This document shows, piece by piece, positions 9,481 through 18,966 of a stretch of 55,502 bases of DNA. Each line of letters opens with the position of its first letter. Positions within the stretch are counted from its first letter, which is position 1. The stretch comes from Rhodoferax sp. OV413 (lineage in GTDB: Bacteria > Pseudomonadota > Gammaproteobacteria > Burkholderiales > Burkholderiaceae_C). The translations under genes were made by a program, and so were the position numbers. The notes under the pieces were generated by a model. The model was not told the origin of the DNA. It searched no databases and worked only from the letters and a program-made list of their open reading frames with translations. The DNA is taken from the NCBI GenBank assembly GCA_945861785.1, contig CAMAWD010000035.1, positions 1 through 55,502 of the forward strand, given 5' to 3'.

Positions 9481-10356
9481 ATGTCTGAACGCCATCCCAT
9501 CATCGCCATCACCGGTTCAAGTGGTGCCGGCACCACGTCGGTGACCCGCACCTTCGAGAACATCTTCCGCCGCGAGCGCGTCAACGCCGCCACCATCGAG
9601 GGCGACAGTTTTCACCGCCACGCCCGCGTGCAGATGAAGCTGCGGCTTGCCGAGGCGGAAAAGGCGGGCAACAAGAACTTCAGCCACTTCGGGCCGGAGA
9701 ACAACCTGTTTCCCGAACTCGAGGCGCTGTTTGGCGAATACGCCCGCAGCGGCAGTGGCCGGCGCCGCAAGTACCTGCACGATGCCGAGGAGGCCGCCCC
9801 CTACCGGCAGGAGCCAGGCACCTTTACGCCCTGGGAAGACGTTCCCGCCGACACCGACCTGCTGTTCTATGAGGGCCTGCACGGGGCGGTGGTCACGCCG
9901 GAGGTCAACATCGCGCAACATCCGGATCTGCTGATCGGCGTGGTGCCGGTGATCAACCTGGAGTGGATCCAGAAGTTGTACCGGGACAAGAAACAACGCG
10001 GCTACAGCACCGAGGCGGTGACCGACACCATCCTGCGCCGCATGCCCGACTATGTGAACTACATCTGCCCGCAGTTCATGCACACCCATGTGAACTTCCA
10101 GCGTGTGCCGATGGTCGACACCTCCAACCCGTTCATCGCACGCGACATCCCATCGCCCGACGAGAGCATGGTGGTGATCCGGTTCGCCAACCCCAAGGGC
10201 ATCGATTTCCAGTACCTGCGCAGCATGATCGACGCCTCTTTCATGAGCCGCGCCAACACCATCGTCGTGCCCGGAGGCAAGATGGAACTGGCCATGCAGC
10301 TGATCTTCACGCCCTTCGTGTGGCGCATGATGGAACGAAAGAAGAGGGCGAACTGA
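9481..10356 (+). CDS. cbbP: Phosphoribulokinase
   Basis: A 291-residue bacterial-type phosphoribulokinase that makes RuBP from ribulose-5-phosphate and ATP, the second enzyme unique to the Calvin cycle. The P-loop is GSSGAGTTS at residues 12-20. EGDSFHRH follows around 40-47 and carries the catalytic Asp. The phosphoribulokinase signature [20 protein letters not shown] is present. The ATG at 9481 follows the cbbF stop by 16 bp with GGAGA upstream. The length matches the octameric proteobacterial enzyme rather than the longer plant form. Confidence 0.96.
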   Translation: MSERHPIIAITGSSGAGTTSVTRTFENIFRRERVNAATIEGDSFHRHARVQMKLRLAEAEKAGNKNFSHFGPENNLFPELEALFGEYARSGSGRRRKYLHDAEEAAPYRQEPGTFTPWEDVPADTDLLFYEGLHGAVVTPEVNIAQHPDLLIGVVPVINLEWIQKLYRDKKQRGYSTEAVTDTILRRMPDYVNYICPQFMHTHVNFQRVPMVDTSNPFIARDIPSPDESMVVIRFANPKGIDFQYLRSMIDASFMSRANTIVVPGGKMELAMQLIFTPFVWRMMERKKRAN

Positions 10357-10357
10357 C

Positions 10358-11507
10358 ATGAACACCAACCCTCCCCCCGACATGGCCAGCCAGATGGCCA
10401 CCGCTGTGCGCATGCTCGCGGTCGATGCGGTCGAGAAGGCCAAGTCCGGCCATCCTGGCGCCCCCATGGGCATGGCCGACATCGCCGAAGTGGTGTGGAA
10501 CCGCCACCTCAAGCACAACCCGGCCAATCCGCACTGGATCGACCGCGACCGCTTTGTGCTCTCCAACGGCCACGGCTCGATGCTGCTGTACGCGCTGCTG
10601 CACCTGACGGGGTACGCCCTGCCGATGGCCGAACTCAAGAACTTCCGCCAGTTGCACAGCAAGACGCCAGGACATCCGGAAGTGGACGTGACACCGGGCG
10701 TGGAGACCACCACCGGCCCACTGGGGCAGGGGCTGGCCAATGCGGTGGGCATGGCGCTGGCCGAGAAACTTCTGGCGACGGAATTCAACCGCCCCGGCCA
10801 TGACGTGCTGGACCATTTCACCTATGTGTTCATGGGCGACGGCTGCCTGATGGAAGGCATCAGCCACGAGGTATGTTCACTTGCGGGGACGCTGCGCCTG
10901 TCCAGGCTGGTCGCTTTCTACGACGACAACGGCATCTCGATCGATGGCCACGTCGAGGGCCCAGGCCTTGCTGGCGGGTGGCAAACCGACGCTGATCTGC
11001 TGCAAGACCGTCATTGGAATGGGCTCCCCCAACAAGGCCGGCACGCACGATGTGCAGCGACTACAGCCGCAACGCCATTCGCATGGCGGCACTCATGAAG
11101 CTGCGTGTCATCCATGTGTTCACCCACGACAGCATCGGCCTGGGCGAAGACGGTCCGACGTACCAGAGCGTGGAGCACATCCCGTCTCTGCGCATCATTC
11201 CGGGATTGGACGTGTGGCGCCCGGCGGATGGCCTGGAAACTGCTGTGGCCTGGGCCAGTGCCATCACACGGAGCGCTGCCTACCAGGAGCAGCTGCTTCC
11301 AATCGCTTTGCCTGCGGTGGCCATCGAGGCGGCGCAGCCGGACTTCTGGCGCAAATACGTGGGCCGCACCGGCGCCGTGCTGGGTATGGCCGGTTTTGGG
11401 GAGTCAGCCCCGGCGAAGGACCTGTATGCGCATTTCGGCCTGACCGTTGAACGGTTGGTGGATACGGTGCAGGCTGTCACGATTGGGGCGCTGCGCCATG
11501 CATGAAG
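10358..11507 (+). pseudogene. cbbT: Transketolase remnant with multiple internal deletions
   Basis: Transketolases have about 670 residues; here only some 380 codons remain, in three frames. Block 1 (10358 to about 10960) is a clean N-terminal domain including the thiamine diphosphate motif GDGCLMEG and ends at ISIDGHVEG. Block 2 (about 10961-11055, another frame) reads [17 protein letters not shown] to AGTHDV. Block 3 (about 11055-11262, third frame) begins at [10 protein letters not shown] and contains FTHDSIGLGEDGPTYQ. Block 4 (to 11505, same frame) is the C-terminal YQEQLLP to FGESAPAKDLYAHFG. Comparison with the family order implies losses of about 30-40, 150 and 110 residues. It cannot make a working enzyme unless the assembly is wrong. 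It starts 1 bp after cbbP and overlaps cbbZ. Confidence 0.88.
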
Positions 11508-12169
11508 CCGACCTGATCATGTTCGACCTGGATGGAACCCTGATCGAGACCGCGCCCGAGATCAGCGATGCGGTCAATGACACCCTGAGCCGTTTCAACA
11601 TGTCTGCCGTGACGCAGAACCAGATCGCGTGCTGGATCGGCCATGGCACGCGGGAACTGCTGGCCCAGGCGCTGGCGCACAGCGGTGGCACCGACGTGGC
11701 TGCCGTGCGCGCAAGCGGGCGAGCGGAACTGATAGGCAAGGAGTTCGACCGTTATTACGCCAATCGCTGCGGCACCCGCAGCCGGCTCTACCCCGAGGTG
11801 CGCGAGACCCTGACCGCATTGCGCCGACAAGGTGTGAAACTGGCAGTGGTGACCAACAAGGAGGCTCGCCATACGACGGCCATTCTGGCTGCACACGGCT
11901 TGTTGTCCCTGCTGGACCTGGTCATCAGTGGCGACACCTTGCCAACCCGCAAACCCGACCCTGCCGGTATTGCGTTTTGCCTGGCACATTTCGGCGTGCC
12001 GATCCAGCGCGCCCTGTTTGTCGGCGACTCCAGCATCGACGTGGCGACGGCGCGCAACGCGGGAGTGCGTGTGTGGGCATTGCCCTATGGCTACAACATG
12101 GGCCAGCCCATCGAAGCCAGCATCCCGGACCGGGTGATCGCCGACTGCGCAGCGTTGCTGGGTGCTTGA
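11498..12169 (+). CDS. cbbZ: Phosphoglycolate phosphatase
   Basis: A 223-residue HAD hydrolase of the Gph/CbbZ type. The nucleophile motif is FDLDGTLIETAPEI near residue 9, motif II is VVTNKE, and the acidic motif is FVGDSSID. It converts 2-phosphoglycolate, the product of RubisCO oxygenation, to glycolate. The ATG at 11498 overlaps the last codons of the transketolase remnant, so translational coupling was once likely. The longer open frame back to 11447 is discarded because family similarity starts at MHEADLIMF. It is the last gene of the rightward cbb operon; no clear terminator follows. Confidence 0.93.
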   Translation: MHEADLIMFDLDGTLIETAPEISDAVNDTLSRFNMSAVTQNQIACWIGHGTRELLAQALAHSGGTDVAAVRASGRAELIGKEFDRYYANRCGTRSRLYPEVRETLTALRRQGVKLAVVTNKEARHTTAILAAHGLLSLLDLVISGDTLPTRKPDPAGIAFCLAHFGVPIQRALFVGDSSIDVATARNAGVRVWALPYGYNMGQPIEASIPDRVIADCAALLGA

Positions 12170-12460
12170 CCCGGCCTGCGACTACTCGTGACCCCAGACT
12201 CGTGCTCCTCCACCTGTGGCCAGGCAAATTCAGTTAGGCGGCGCGGCAAAAAAGTTCATCTCTGGCCTGATAGTCGGCACATCCTTTTTGATGACGGTCT
12301 CCAGCACAGCGAGAGTGCGACCTAAGCTAAGCGGCCAATCGGCACGAATCAACCCAGCCCAGGCCCATCACAGGGTGGGGGAATTTGGGTGGCCATCGGG
12401 GGCTGGAAGTCCATTTGCCTAATAACTGCCAAAATTCGATGGTCAATCGCGCGGCATGTC
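12170..12460. other. Gene-free junction between cbb operon and acquired operon
   Basis: 291 bp between two convergent operons. I see no credible gene, no strong hairpin and no recognisable insertion-sequence end. Base composition drops on the right side, where the lower-GC operon begins, so this may be one edge of an integrated segment. Confidence 0.4.
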
Positions 12461-13258
12461 TCACTTGCGCCACGGTGCTACATAACGCTCAAACCGCGAC
12501 AATATGCCCATCAACAGGATTGACGTTCCGACCAGGAGCAACACCCCAGTAAATAGTTTTGGCATGTCGTATGCCTCGGCGGAAAACCAGATCATGTTTC
12601 CGATGCCGGCGACTGAGCCAAAGATCTCGGCAACGAGCACCCCGGCAAGGGCCCGCGCGACTGCGATCCGCATTCCGGCGATGATGAAAGGGGCCGCAAA
12701 CGGAAGCAGCACCGTACGAATCACCTGGCCCCGGGTGGCACCAAACGATTTGGAGGCCTCTACCAAGTCACTGTCTGTCGACCGAATACCGAGCGCCGCG
12801 TTAACCGTGATAGGGAAAAACGCCTCGATAAATATGATCACGATCTTCGAGCTTGGGCCTATGCCCATGAGCACAATAAAAACGGGCGCGAGCGCAATCA
12901 TGGGCGTTGCATAAAGAGCACCCAACCATGGATCCAAATAGTTTGAAAAGCGGCGGCTGGACGCAATGAGTATGCCCAGAAGGATGCCGAATATCACTGC
13001 CAAGGTGTACCCGATCAGAAAAACCGAACCGCTCGCCTTTACATGCTTCCACAATTCGCCACTTCGCCCCATTTCGAACATGCGCAGGAAGATGTCGGAC
13101 AGTGGCGCGAAGATCAAGCCGGTCTTTATGCCGTAGCGTCCGACAAGCTCCCATATGACCACAATAATAAGAAGCGAAAGCAGAACCCTCCGCGTCTGCG
13201 GCGCTAAGCCCCATACCGTTCGCTCGGAAAATGGGAGGCCAATACCTGCTTTGCTCAT
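12461..13258 (-). CDS. ABC transporter permease (SsuC/TauC type)
   Basis: A 265-residue inner-membrane permease of the nitrate/sulfonate/taurine importer class. About six hydrophobic segments are visible, starting at VLLSLLIIVVIWELV. The coupling-loop signature for the ATPase (ALGIRSTDSDLVEASKSFGA followed by a TVLLPFAAPFI stretch) lies near residues 160-190. It would form the channel for the substrate delivered by the binding protein encoded two genes upstream. It starts 1 bp after the acyl-CoA synthetase stop and is the last gene of the operon. The substrate of this class ranges from sulfonates to thiamine precursors and aromatic acids. Confidence 0.92.
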   Translation of the reverse strand: MSKAGIGLPFSERTVWGLAPQTRRVLLSLLIIVVIWELVGRYGIKTGLIFAPLSDIFLRMFEMGRSGELWKHVKASGSVFLIGYTLAVIFGILLGILIASSRRFSNYLDPWLGALYATPMIALAPVFIVLMGIGPSSKIVIIFIEAFFPITVNAALGIRSTDSDLVEASKSFGATRGQVIRTVLLPFAAPFIIAGMRIAVARALAGVLVAEIFGSVAGIGNMIWFSAEAYDMPKLFTGVLLLVGTSILLMGILSRFERYVAPWRK

Positions 13259-13259
13259 C

Positions 13260-15446
13260 TCAATTACTCACTTTGGAACTCAGCACAATTTTTCCATCCA
13301 GCGCCGTGAACCGACCGGTGTCCGCCGCAAACCCCAGAGGATTGACATCAAACTCGGCCAGCTGCGGTCCGCATCCCCGGCACAACACATCGAAAGCGAG
13401 TAGCAGCACTCTGAGCCTTGCGATCACTTCATCGCCGCGCACCCCGGCAATTCGCGAGAGTGCAGCGGCGACTCCCGACTCTTCCAGCATGGAATCGGCA
13501 TCCCATTCAACCAACGGACTGAGACGCAGGGACGGGCGTTGGAAGTCCTCGACAAAGGTGCCACCAAAACCCAGCATGATCACCAGCCCCTCGCGCTCGG
13601 TTTGCTTGGCACCGAGAATGAACTCGACGTCAGATCGAATCAACGGCTCCACGATGACACCAGACACGGCCGTCCCGAAGCGCGCGAAGAACTCGTCCAC
13701 CGTCGAGCGGACCTCCTCCCGCGATTGAATAGCAATCCTTACCCCGCCAGCGCTTCTGCGATGCACGATCGTGTCGGAAAGAATCTTGGCGACGTAAGGA
13801 CTGGGAAAGTCCCGCAACTCCGCGATGACATCAGACTCCGGTTGCATGATCCTCACCGGCGGCGTGTCGAATCCGATCTGATCGAGAAGTGGGAAAACAG
13901 CATCCTCCATCAGGATGCCTGATCGGGGGGCTGGCAGCGAGATCGTTCGCGGCTCGACCGGCCCTGACCGCGATTCGCCTGCGCTCGCTGCTCGTCGGGT
14001 ACGATTGCGGTGAAACTGCGTCACCTTGCCAAGCGTGTTCAGTGCGAGTTCCAGATCAGCCAGGATCAGCAATGGCGCACGAAGCAGGCGAGGGTCAATG
14101 GTCAACAGATCGTAGACCGTTCGCGTGTATAGGAATATAGGCTTTGAGTGAGCCTGGGCACACGCTGACAATCCTTCGAAGATACCCTGCTGCTCCATGT
14201 GGCGAGCCAAGACGAAATCTACACCTGGATCTTCAAGCACCGTGCGCACCGTCTCGGCATAGACGGCAGGCTGCTGCAGCACCAACAGGGATCCCAACGC
14301 CACATCGACGGGATTCTGATAGCTGACATCAGGAGACACGAGAATGTTTCTCAGTGCCAGATCTGTCGCCTTGCCCAGATCGGCAAGTTCTATTCCATGC
14401 TTGTCGGCCAAGTCGGCGGCGAGCCCGGTTTCGCCACCCGATATGGTGACAATGCCGGCTCGCCCTCCCAGCGGGCCGTGGTCCCGGCCAAGCAGCGCAA
14501 GCACGTTGGTCATCTCTGTCAGGTTGCCGACTTTGATTGCTCCCACCTGATCGAGCAATCCATCCAGGATGTTTTTATCTGAAGCGAGACTGCCCGAATG
14601 GGCGAACGCAGCCAACTGGCCCTTCTCGCTAAGCCCGACCTTTAGTACGACGACAGCCACACCTTGCGTGCGTGCACGATCGCAGACGGCACGAAACGAA
14701 CCAATGTCCTTGATCTGCTCCAGCACACATCCAATCGCCCGAATCCCGGGATCCGTCAGAAGAAAGTCAATGTAGTCTGCGGCACCGAGCCGATCCTCGC
14801 CACCGGTGGCGATAGCCTTGCTCAGCCCAGCCCCCATGGCACTCAAGCAGCGTGCCAAAGCATTGAGGATGCCCCCGCTCTGGCAGACCAACGCCACCTT
14901 TCCATCGCCAGCCAGCGTGGGCGGCGATGCGAGCAGCGGCATGAATGATGCCGCTGTGTTGATCAGGCCGAATGTTCCGCTACCAGCGACCGACAACGGA
15001 CTGTCGGCGAGAAACCCCTTAGCCCTTGCACGAAGAGCCTGCCCCTCGCCCGTACCGCCATAAAGCGTGAACAGCATGGCGCTGGGTATGCCGCAAGCCA
15101 CACATTGCTCAAGCACCCCCAGCGCCGCCTGCTCCGACACCGCGATCAAGCACAGGTCGGGGCGGACAGGAAGCTCGGCGAGCGTTGGAAAACAAGGGAC
15201 CCCGAAGACCTCGGTCCGGCCCGGATTGATAGGGAAGACCTCACCGGAAAATCCACCCGCGCGGATAGAGGACCATATGGTCTTCGCGAGAAAAGACCGC
15301 TCACTGGCCCCGACAAGCGCAACCGTGCGGGGCGCAAACAGACTGCCGAGCACATGCGGTGGCGGCACGCCACCCCCGCCAGCTGCCATCGATGCAAGTT
15401 CCGACTCGATTGGCAATGCGGGCGGGACCAGGTCGTTGAAATTCAC
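13260..15446 (-). CDS. NDP-forming acyl-CoA synthetase (CoA-binding plus ATP-grasp fusion)
   Basis: A 728-residue single-chain acyl-CoA synthetase of the acetate-CoA ligase (ADP-forming) superfamily. Order: CoA-binding Rossmann domain (LFAPRTVALVGASER near residue 38), succinyl-CoA ligase-like domains with the phospho-accepting His in AAFAHSGSLASDKN, then a C-terminal ATP-grasp domain with EPLIRSDVEFILG and LGFGGTFVED. These enzymes activate a carboxylate to its CoA thioester with ATP or GTP. One motif is unusual: the GPNxLGLxN loop reads GSGTFGLIN. It starts 4 bp after the binding-protein stop, within the operon. The acid activated is presumably what the ABC importer brings in. Confidence 0.9.
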   Translation of the reverse strand: MNFNDLVPPALPIESELASMAAGGGGVPPPHVLGSLFAPRTVALVGASERSFLAKTIWSSIRAGGFSGEVFPINPGRTEVFGVPCFPTLAELPVRPDLCLIAVSEQAALGVLEQCVACGIPSAMLFTLYGGTGEGQALRARAKGFLADSPLSVAGSGTFGLINTAASFMPLLASPPTLAGDGKVALVCQSGGILNALARCLSAMGAGLSKAIATGGEDRLGAADYIDFLLTDPGIRAIGCVLEQIKDIGSFRAVCDRARTQGVAVVVLKVGLSEKGQLAAFAHSGSLASDKNILDGLLDQVGAIKVGNLTEMTNVLALLGRDHGPLGGRAGIVTISGGETGLAADLADKHGIELADLGKATDLALRNILVSPDVSYQNPVDVALGSLLVLQQPAVYAETVRTVLEDPGVDFVLARHMEQQGIFEGLSACAQAHSKPIFLYTRTVYDLLTIDPRLLRAPLLILADLELALNTLGKVTQFHRNRTRRAASAGESRSGPVEPRTISLPAPRSGILMEDAVFPLLDQIGFDTPPVRIMQPESDVIAELRDFPSPYVAKILSDTIVHRRSAGGVRIAIQSREEVRSTVDEFFARFGTAVSGVIVEPLIRSDVEFILGAKQTEREGLVIMLGFGGTFVEDFQRPSLRLSPLVEWDADSMLEESGVAAALSRIAGVRGDEVIARLRVLLLAFDVLCRGCGPQLAEFDVNPLGFAADTGRFTALDGKIVLSSKVSN

Positions 15447-15450
15447 GGCC

Positions 15451-16512
15451 TTAACGCGCCACTTTCGAATACTCGGCGACTGCGGGAAGGTTGAGCTCCT
15501 TCAGTGCCTGATTGAGGTAGCTGAAATCAAACACACGGCCCAACGGCGGAACCTGTTCCTCTTTCAGGAAGCCCCGGGACTTCAATATGTCGATGTTGGC
15601 GCGTACCGCAGACTCAACCGCGTAGCCATTGAAAGCCAGTTTCCGCTCCTGAACCATGAACTCGTACAGCTTGGCTGCATAGTCGTCGCCGAGCGGCTTG
15701 CCCCCCGATACCAACAAGTGCTTGGACCACCACTGGACCACCTGACTCTTGTTGGCCGGGTTCTCAAGCCAACGTCCGGTTTCTACGACCGACTTGATAT
15801 AACGAATCAGGACCTCCCGATTCTTCTCGGCCCATTCCCGACTGACGACGTGCACCCCGGTCACGTACTGGGGCACATACTTCACCTGATCAGCCAGGAG
15901 ACTGAAACCCTGTTGCTGCAACTCGTAAGTGTTGGGCGGGTAAGTCGGTACGGCACTGATGGCCCCGTTACTGAGTGCGGCGATACGAGCGCTTCCCGCT
16001 CCCGCGCTGACCAGATCATAGTCCTGCCCCGGTGTCATGTTGGCACCGCGCTTGAGTATCAGCTCGATCGCCTCGGTACTTGCCGACTGCAATCCCGGTG
16101 TGCCGATCTTCTTGCCCTTGAGGTCCTGCAACGTCTTGATCGAGGGGGCTCCGATGAGTTGGTAGACCGGCGCGATCGAGCCGACCGCGAAGATGACGAG
16201 ATTGGTGGCGCCCTTGTTCCACGCGTTCACCACCGTCGAAATGCCGCTGCACTCCCCGATCGGGATATCCTGATTGGAAATCGCCGTGGGTACTTGAGAG
16301 ATCTGCATCTTGATCTGCTCGAATTCCAGTTTGTACTTCTCGCGAAATTGCGCAAACTCCGGGTGCCGCACCATACCCGTAGTCATGCAAAACGACGTAA
16401 TCTCATCGGACGGTATCGATACCCGGACCTTTGTCGACTGTGCATGCGCATTCATCCCAAGCGAAGAAACTAGCAATGCACCCAGTGCGATTTTTGTGGC
16501 CTTCTGATTCAT
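15451..16512 (-). CDS. ABC transporter substrate-binding protein (NMT1/THI5-like)
   Basis: A 353-residue periplasmic binding protein. It begins with a clean signal peptide (MNQKATKIALGALLVSSLG, cleavage after NAHA). The mature part has the NMT1-type layout, with LKGKKIGTPGLQSASTEAIE in lobe I. Relatives bind taurine, aliphatic sulfonates, nitrate, hydroxymethylpyrimidine or aromatic acids, so the ligand cannot be read from sequence. It lies 24 bp downstream of the ATPase gene, and with that and the distal permease makes a full importer. Confidence 0.92.
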   Translation of the reverse strand: MNQKATKIALGALLVSSLGMNAHAQSTKVRVSIPSDEITSFCMTTGMVRHPEFAQFREKYKLEFEQIKMQISQVPTAISNQDIPIGECSGISTVVNAWNKGATNLVIFAVGSIAPVYQLIGAPSIKTLQDLKGKKIGTPGLQSASTEAIELILKRGANMTPGQDYDLVSAGAGSARIAALSNGAISAVPTYPPNTYELQQQGFSLLADQVKYVPQYVTGVHVVSREWAEKNREVLIRYIKSVVETGRWLENPANKSQVVQWWSKHLLVSGGKPLGDDYAAKLYEFMVQERKLAFNGYAVESAVRANIDILKSRGFLKEEQVPPLGRVFDFSYLNQALKELNLPAVAEYSKVAR

Positions 16513-16536
16513 CGAATATCTCCTTTGATGTTCACA

Positions 16537-17373
16537 TTAATGACTGACGGAGACGGCGTGTTGCTGCGGAACGAAATCGCGAATGACGTCAGACTGGATA
16601 TGGCTCCACAGTTGGGCCACATACTGCTGGAAGACTTCAGAGCGCTTGGTGTCGATAGTACGCGGCCGCGGTATGTCGATATCGATGATTTCCCGCACCG
16701 AACCAGGCCGCGCCGACAAAACGACCACACGATCCGCCAGGAACACGGCTTCATCGAGCTGATGCGTGACGAATAACACGGTCTTGCCGGTCTCCTGCCA
16801 GATCCTCATCAATTCGACCTGCATCATTTCCCGCGTCTGTGCGTCCAATGCTGCAAACGGCTCGTCCATCAGCAGAACATCGGGCTCGACAGCGAGTGCC
16901 CGTGCCAAGTTGACGCGCTGGCGCATACCGCCAGACAATTGATGCGGCAAGTACCGTTCGAATCCACCCAAACCCACGAGATCGACATAAGCTTGTGCCT
17001 GGTCGCGCGCCTGCGGCTTGGGCACGCCGCGCAGTTCCAGGCCGTAACTCACATTGGCCACCACGGTTCTCCAAGGCAGGAGTGAATCCCGTTGGAAAAC
17101 GAAACTCAGCTTGCCGCCGGGGCCGTCGACCTTCTTGCCGTCAATAAGCACTGAGCCCTCGTCCGCAGAGATCAGGTGATCGACAATTCGGAGCAGACTG
17201 GTCTTTCCCGAGCCACTGGCCCCGATGACCGTCACGAACTCGCCAGCATTCAACGACAGCGAAATGTCCCGCAGGACCTCGAGGCGGCCGCCATCGGGCG
17301 CTGGAAAGAAATGTGAAATGTGGTCCAGCTGGAGCTTTGGGGGAGCGCCTGGGGTTGCCGCGGGCATGGTCAT
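16537..17373 (-). CDS. ABC transporter ATP-binding protein (SsuB/TauB type)
   Basis: A 278-residue ABC ATPase: Walker A GASGSGKTS at residues 51-59, Q-loop Gln94 in VFQRD, signature LSGGM at 146-150, Walker B VLLMDEP at 166-172, and H-loop in FVTHQLDEA. It powers import by the permease and binding protein of this operon. Its ATG overlaps the stop of the upstream enolase-superfamily gene by 4 bp (ATGA), a sign of translational coupling between catabolic and transport genes. Confidence 0.94.
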   Translation of the reverse strand: MTMPAATPGAPPKLQLDHISHFFPAPDGGRLEVLRDISLSLNAGEFVTVIGASGSGKTSLLRIVDHLISADEGSVLIDGKKVDGPGGKLSFVFQRDSLLPWRTVVANVSYGLELRGVPKPQARDQAQAYVDLVGLGGFERYLPHQLSGGMRQRVNLARALAVEPDVLLMDEPFAALDAQTREMMQVELMRIWQETGKTVLFVTHQLDEAVFLADRVVVLSARPGSVREIIDIDIPRPRTIDTKRSEVFQQYVAQLWSHIQSDVIRDFVPQQHAVSVSH

Positions 17374-18455
17374 ACTGGCAGATCCTCACGAATCGTTGCG
17401 CCGATTCCCGGCTCGTCTGAAACATAGGCGGTACCCTCGCGTATATCCATCCCTGTGGCGACGTCTGAGACCAGCCTCTGCGACTCGCCAATCTCGCAAG
17501 CGAACGAAGTCACGTTGGGATGACTGCAAGCCAAATGGGTATGAACCAGATCGATGATGCAGGATCCTACGTTCGCCCCGACAATATTGGGAATGCCGGC
17601 CGACTGGCACAAATCGGCAATCTTGCGGGTCCAGTACAGGCCACCCATCTTGGCCACCTTCAGGCTGATAATGTCCGCCGCGTTCTTTTCGAGGATCCGA
17701 TAGGCATCGCCGATCGTTCGTATGGATTCGTCGGCCTCGACCAGGACATCCACCGACCGTCGGACCAGGGCAAGCCCTTCGATGTCGTGAACAGCCACGG
17801 GCTGTTCCAGAATGGCGACTGCGGGACAGTCATGCAGACTGTTTACCAACTGAATGATCTGCTTGGGCGTGTAAGCCTGGTTGGCGTCCAGAACGATGCG
17901 CCCTTCGGCCTCCATGACAGCGGCGACAGCACGGACGCGGTCGACATCGTCTTTGGCTCCGTCAATTTTCAGTTTGAAATGGCGAAACCCCTGGGCCATC
18001 ATCTGTACTGTTTCGGCAACCATTTCGTCGGGTGTGTCGAGCCCCACCATGCGTATACATGAAACGGACCGGCGGGTGGCACCACCCAGATGCCGATACA
18101 GCGGCACACCCGCCGCCCTGGAGACAATATCGTGCAACGCCATATCGACTGCCGCCTTGGCCCTGTAATTGAAGACCAGCCGCTTCTCGATTCCCTCCAT
18201 CAACACGGCGATGTCGTACGCATTTTTCCCGACCAGGTAGGGCGCAATGACCTCATTGATCACGCTCTGGATGGACCCTACGGTTTCTCCCGCGATGTAC
18301 GGGTTTTCGTGGGCCCAGCCGGAACCGACGCGCCCGTCAACGGCCTCGATCTGAACCAGGAAACCTGCGGCCCCCCCCGAGCTTCCAAGTGAGGTTGCGA
18401 CACCGCGAGTCATGCGACGGTCGACACGATGGAGCTTCACGGAGCGAATAATCAT
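17370..18455 (-). CDS. Enolase-superfamily enzyme, muconate-lactonizing subgroup
   Basis: A 361-residue mandelate racemase/muconate lactonizing enzyme family protein. Catalytic positions are complete: KxK base K161/K163 (HFKLKID), metal ligands D190 (VLDANQ), E217 (LEQP) and D242 (VEADES), and the opposing Lys K266 (SLKVAKMGG). The two-lysine arrangement places it in the MLE subgroup, which includes cycloisomerases, dipeptide epimerases, o-succinylbenzoate synthases and racemases. I chose the ATG at 18455 because the capping domain begins there (MIIRSVKLHRV); the frame stays open to 18836 over the DUF35 gene. The reaction would be an alpha-proton abstraction next to a carboxylate. The substrate is unknown. 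Confidence 0.9.
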   Translation of the reverse strand: MIIRSVKLHRVDRRMTRGVATSLGSSGGAAGFLVQIEAVDGRVGSGWAHENPYIAGETVGSIQSVINEVIAPYLVGKNAYDIAVLMEGIEKRLVFNYRAKAAVDMALHDIVSRAAGVPLYRHLGGATRRSVSCIRMVGLDTPDEMVAETVQMMAQGFRHFKLKIDGAKDDVDRVRAVAAVMEAEGRIVLDANQAYTPKQIIQLVNSLHDCPAVAILEQPVAVHDIEGLALVRRSVDVLVEADESIRTIGDAYRILEKNAADIISLKVAKMGGLYWTRKIADLCQSAGIPNIVGANVGSCIIDLVHTHLACSHPNVTSFACEIGESQRLVSDVATGMDIREGTAYVSDEPGIGATIREDLPV

Positions 18456-18516
18456 GGGTATTCCTGTTGCCGGAAAAAACGGGTTGTCGAATTCGACGTC
18501 TGGTGCCGCCGATAGG

Positions 18517-18936
18517 TCAGCGAACGAGCGGCCTGAACATGGGCAGGATGACATCATCCCCACTCGCGCTGAACACGACTTGGACCGGCATGCCAATGTA
18601 GACATCGTCGGGCCGGCATTCGACAATGTTGGTTCCGAACATCGGGCCCTCTTCAAGTTCGATAAGGGCGAAGACATAAGGCACCTTGTCGGCAAAGGCG
18701 GGGTGAAAGGGCTTGCGATGAATGTTGAACGCGAACACCTTGCCACGCCCCGACGAATCCTCCCAGCGCAGACTTCCAAAGAATGGTTCGTTGGCATGAT
18801 TGCGGCAATAGGCGGCAGGCCAGTACCAGGCACCACATTGTCGGCAGCGCATCAGCAATAGGCGCTGCTGTGCCACGCCCTTCCAGAAGGCCTGGTTGTC
18901 CTCATCGATATTGGGTTGGGGTGCCAGCACTGGCAT
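18517..18936 (-). CDS. Zn-ribbon/OB-fold protein (DUF35 family)
   Basis: A 139-residue protein with an N-terminal zinc ribbon (C31, C34, C44, H47: CRQCG and CRNH) and a C-terminal OB fold (KVFAFNIHRKPFHPAF onward, ending in VVFSASGDDVILPMFRP). DUF35 proteins form tight complexes with thiolase-like partners, and in some systems with acyl-CoA hydratases, and channel CoA esters. The thiolase-like gene lies 30 bp upstream on the same strand, so the two probably act as one complex. The fourth zinc ligand is His where most members have Cys. Confidence 0.88.
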   Translation of the reverse strand: MPVLAPQPNIDEDNQAFWKGVAQQRLLLMRCRQCGAWYWPAAYCRNHANEPFFGSLRWEDSSGRGKVFAFNIHRKPFHPAFADKVPYVFALIELEEGPMFGTNIVECRPDDVYIGMPVQVVFSASGDDVILPMFRPLVR

Positions 18937-18966
18937 GATCTGAATCAGGAAAAGTGAACAGAGGGA

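Noticed and set aside
10358-11507. Introns or programmed frameshifts in the transketolase gene
   Set aside because: The missing parts are absent, not displaced, and no self-splicing intron or slippery site is seen at the joints.
12216-12422. 68-codon plus-strand gene in the junction after cbbZ
   Set aside because: Its ATG has no evident ribosome site, composition is mixed and no family is recognisable.
15067-16473. 468-codon plus-strand frame over the synthetase and binding-protein genes
   Set aside because: It spans two well-supported genes on the other strand and has no recognisable domain.
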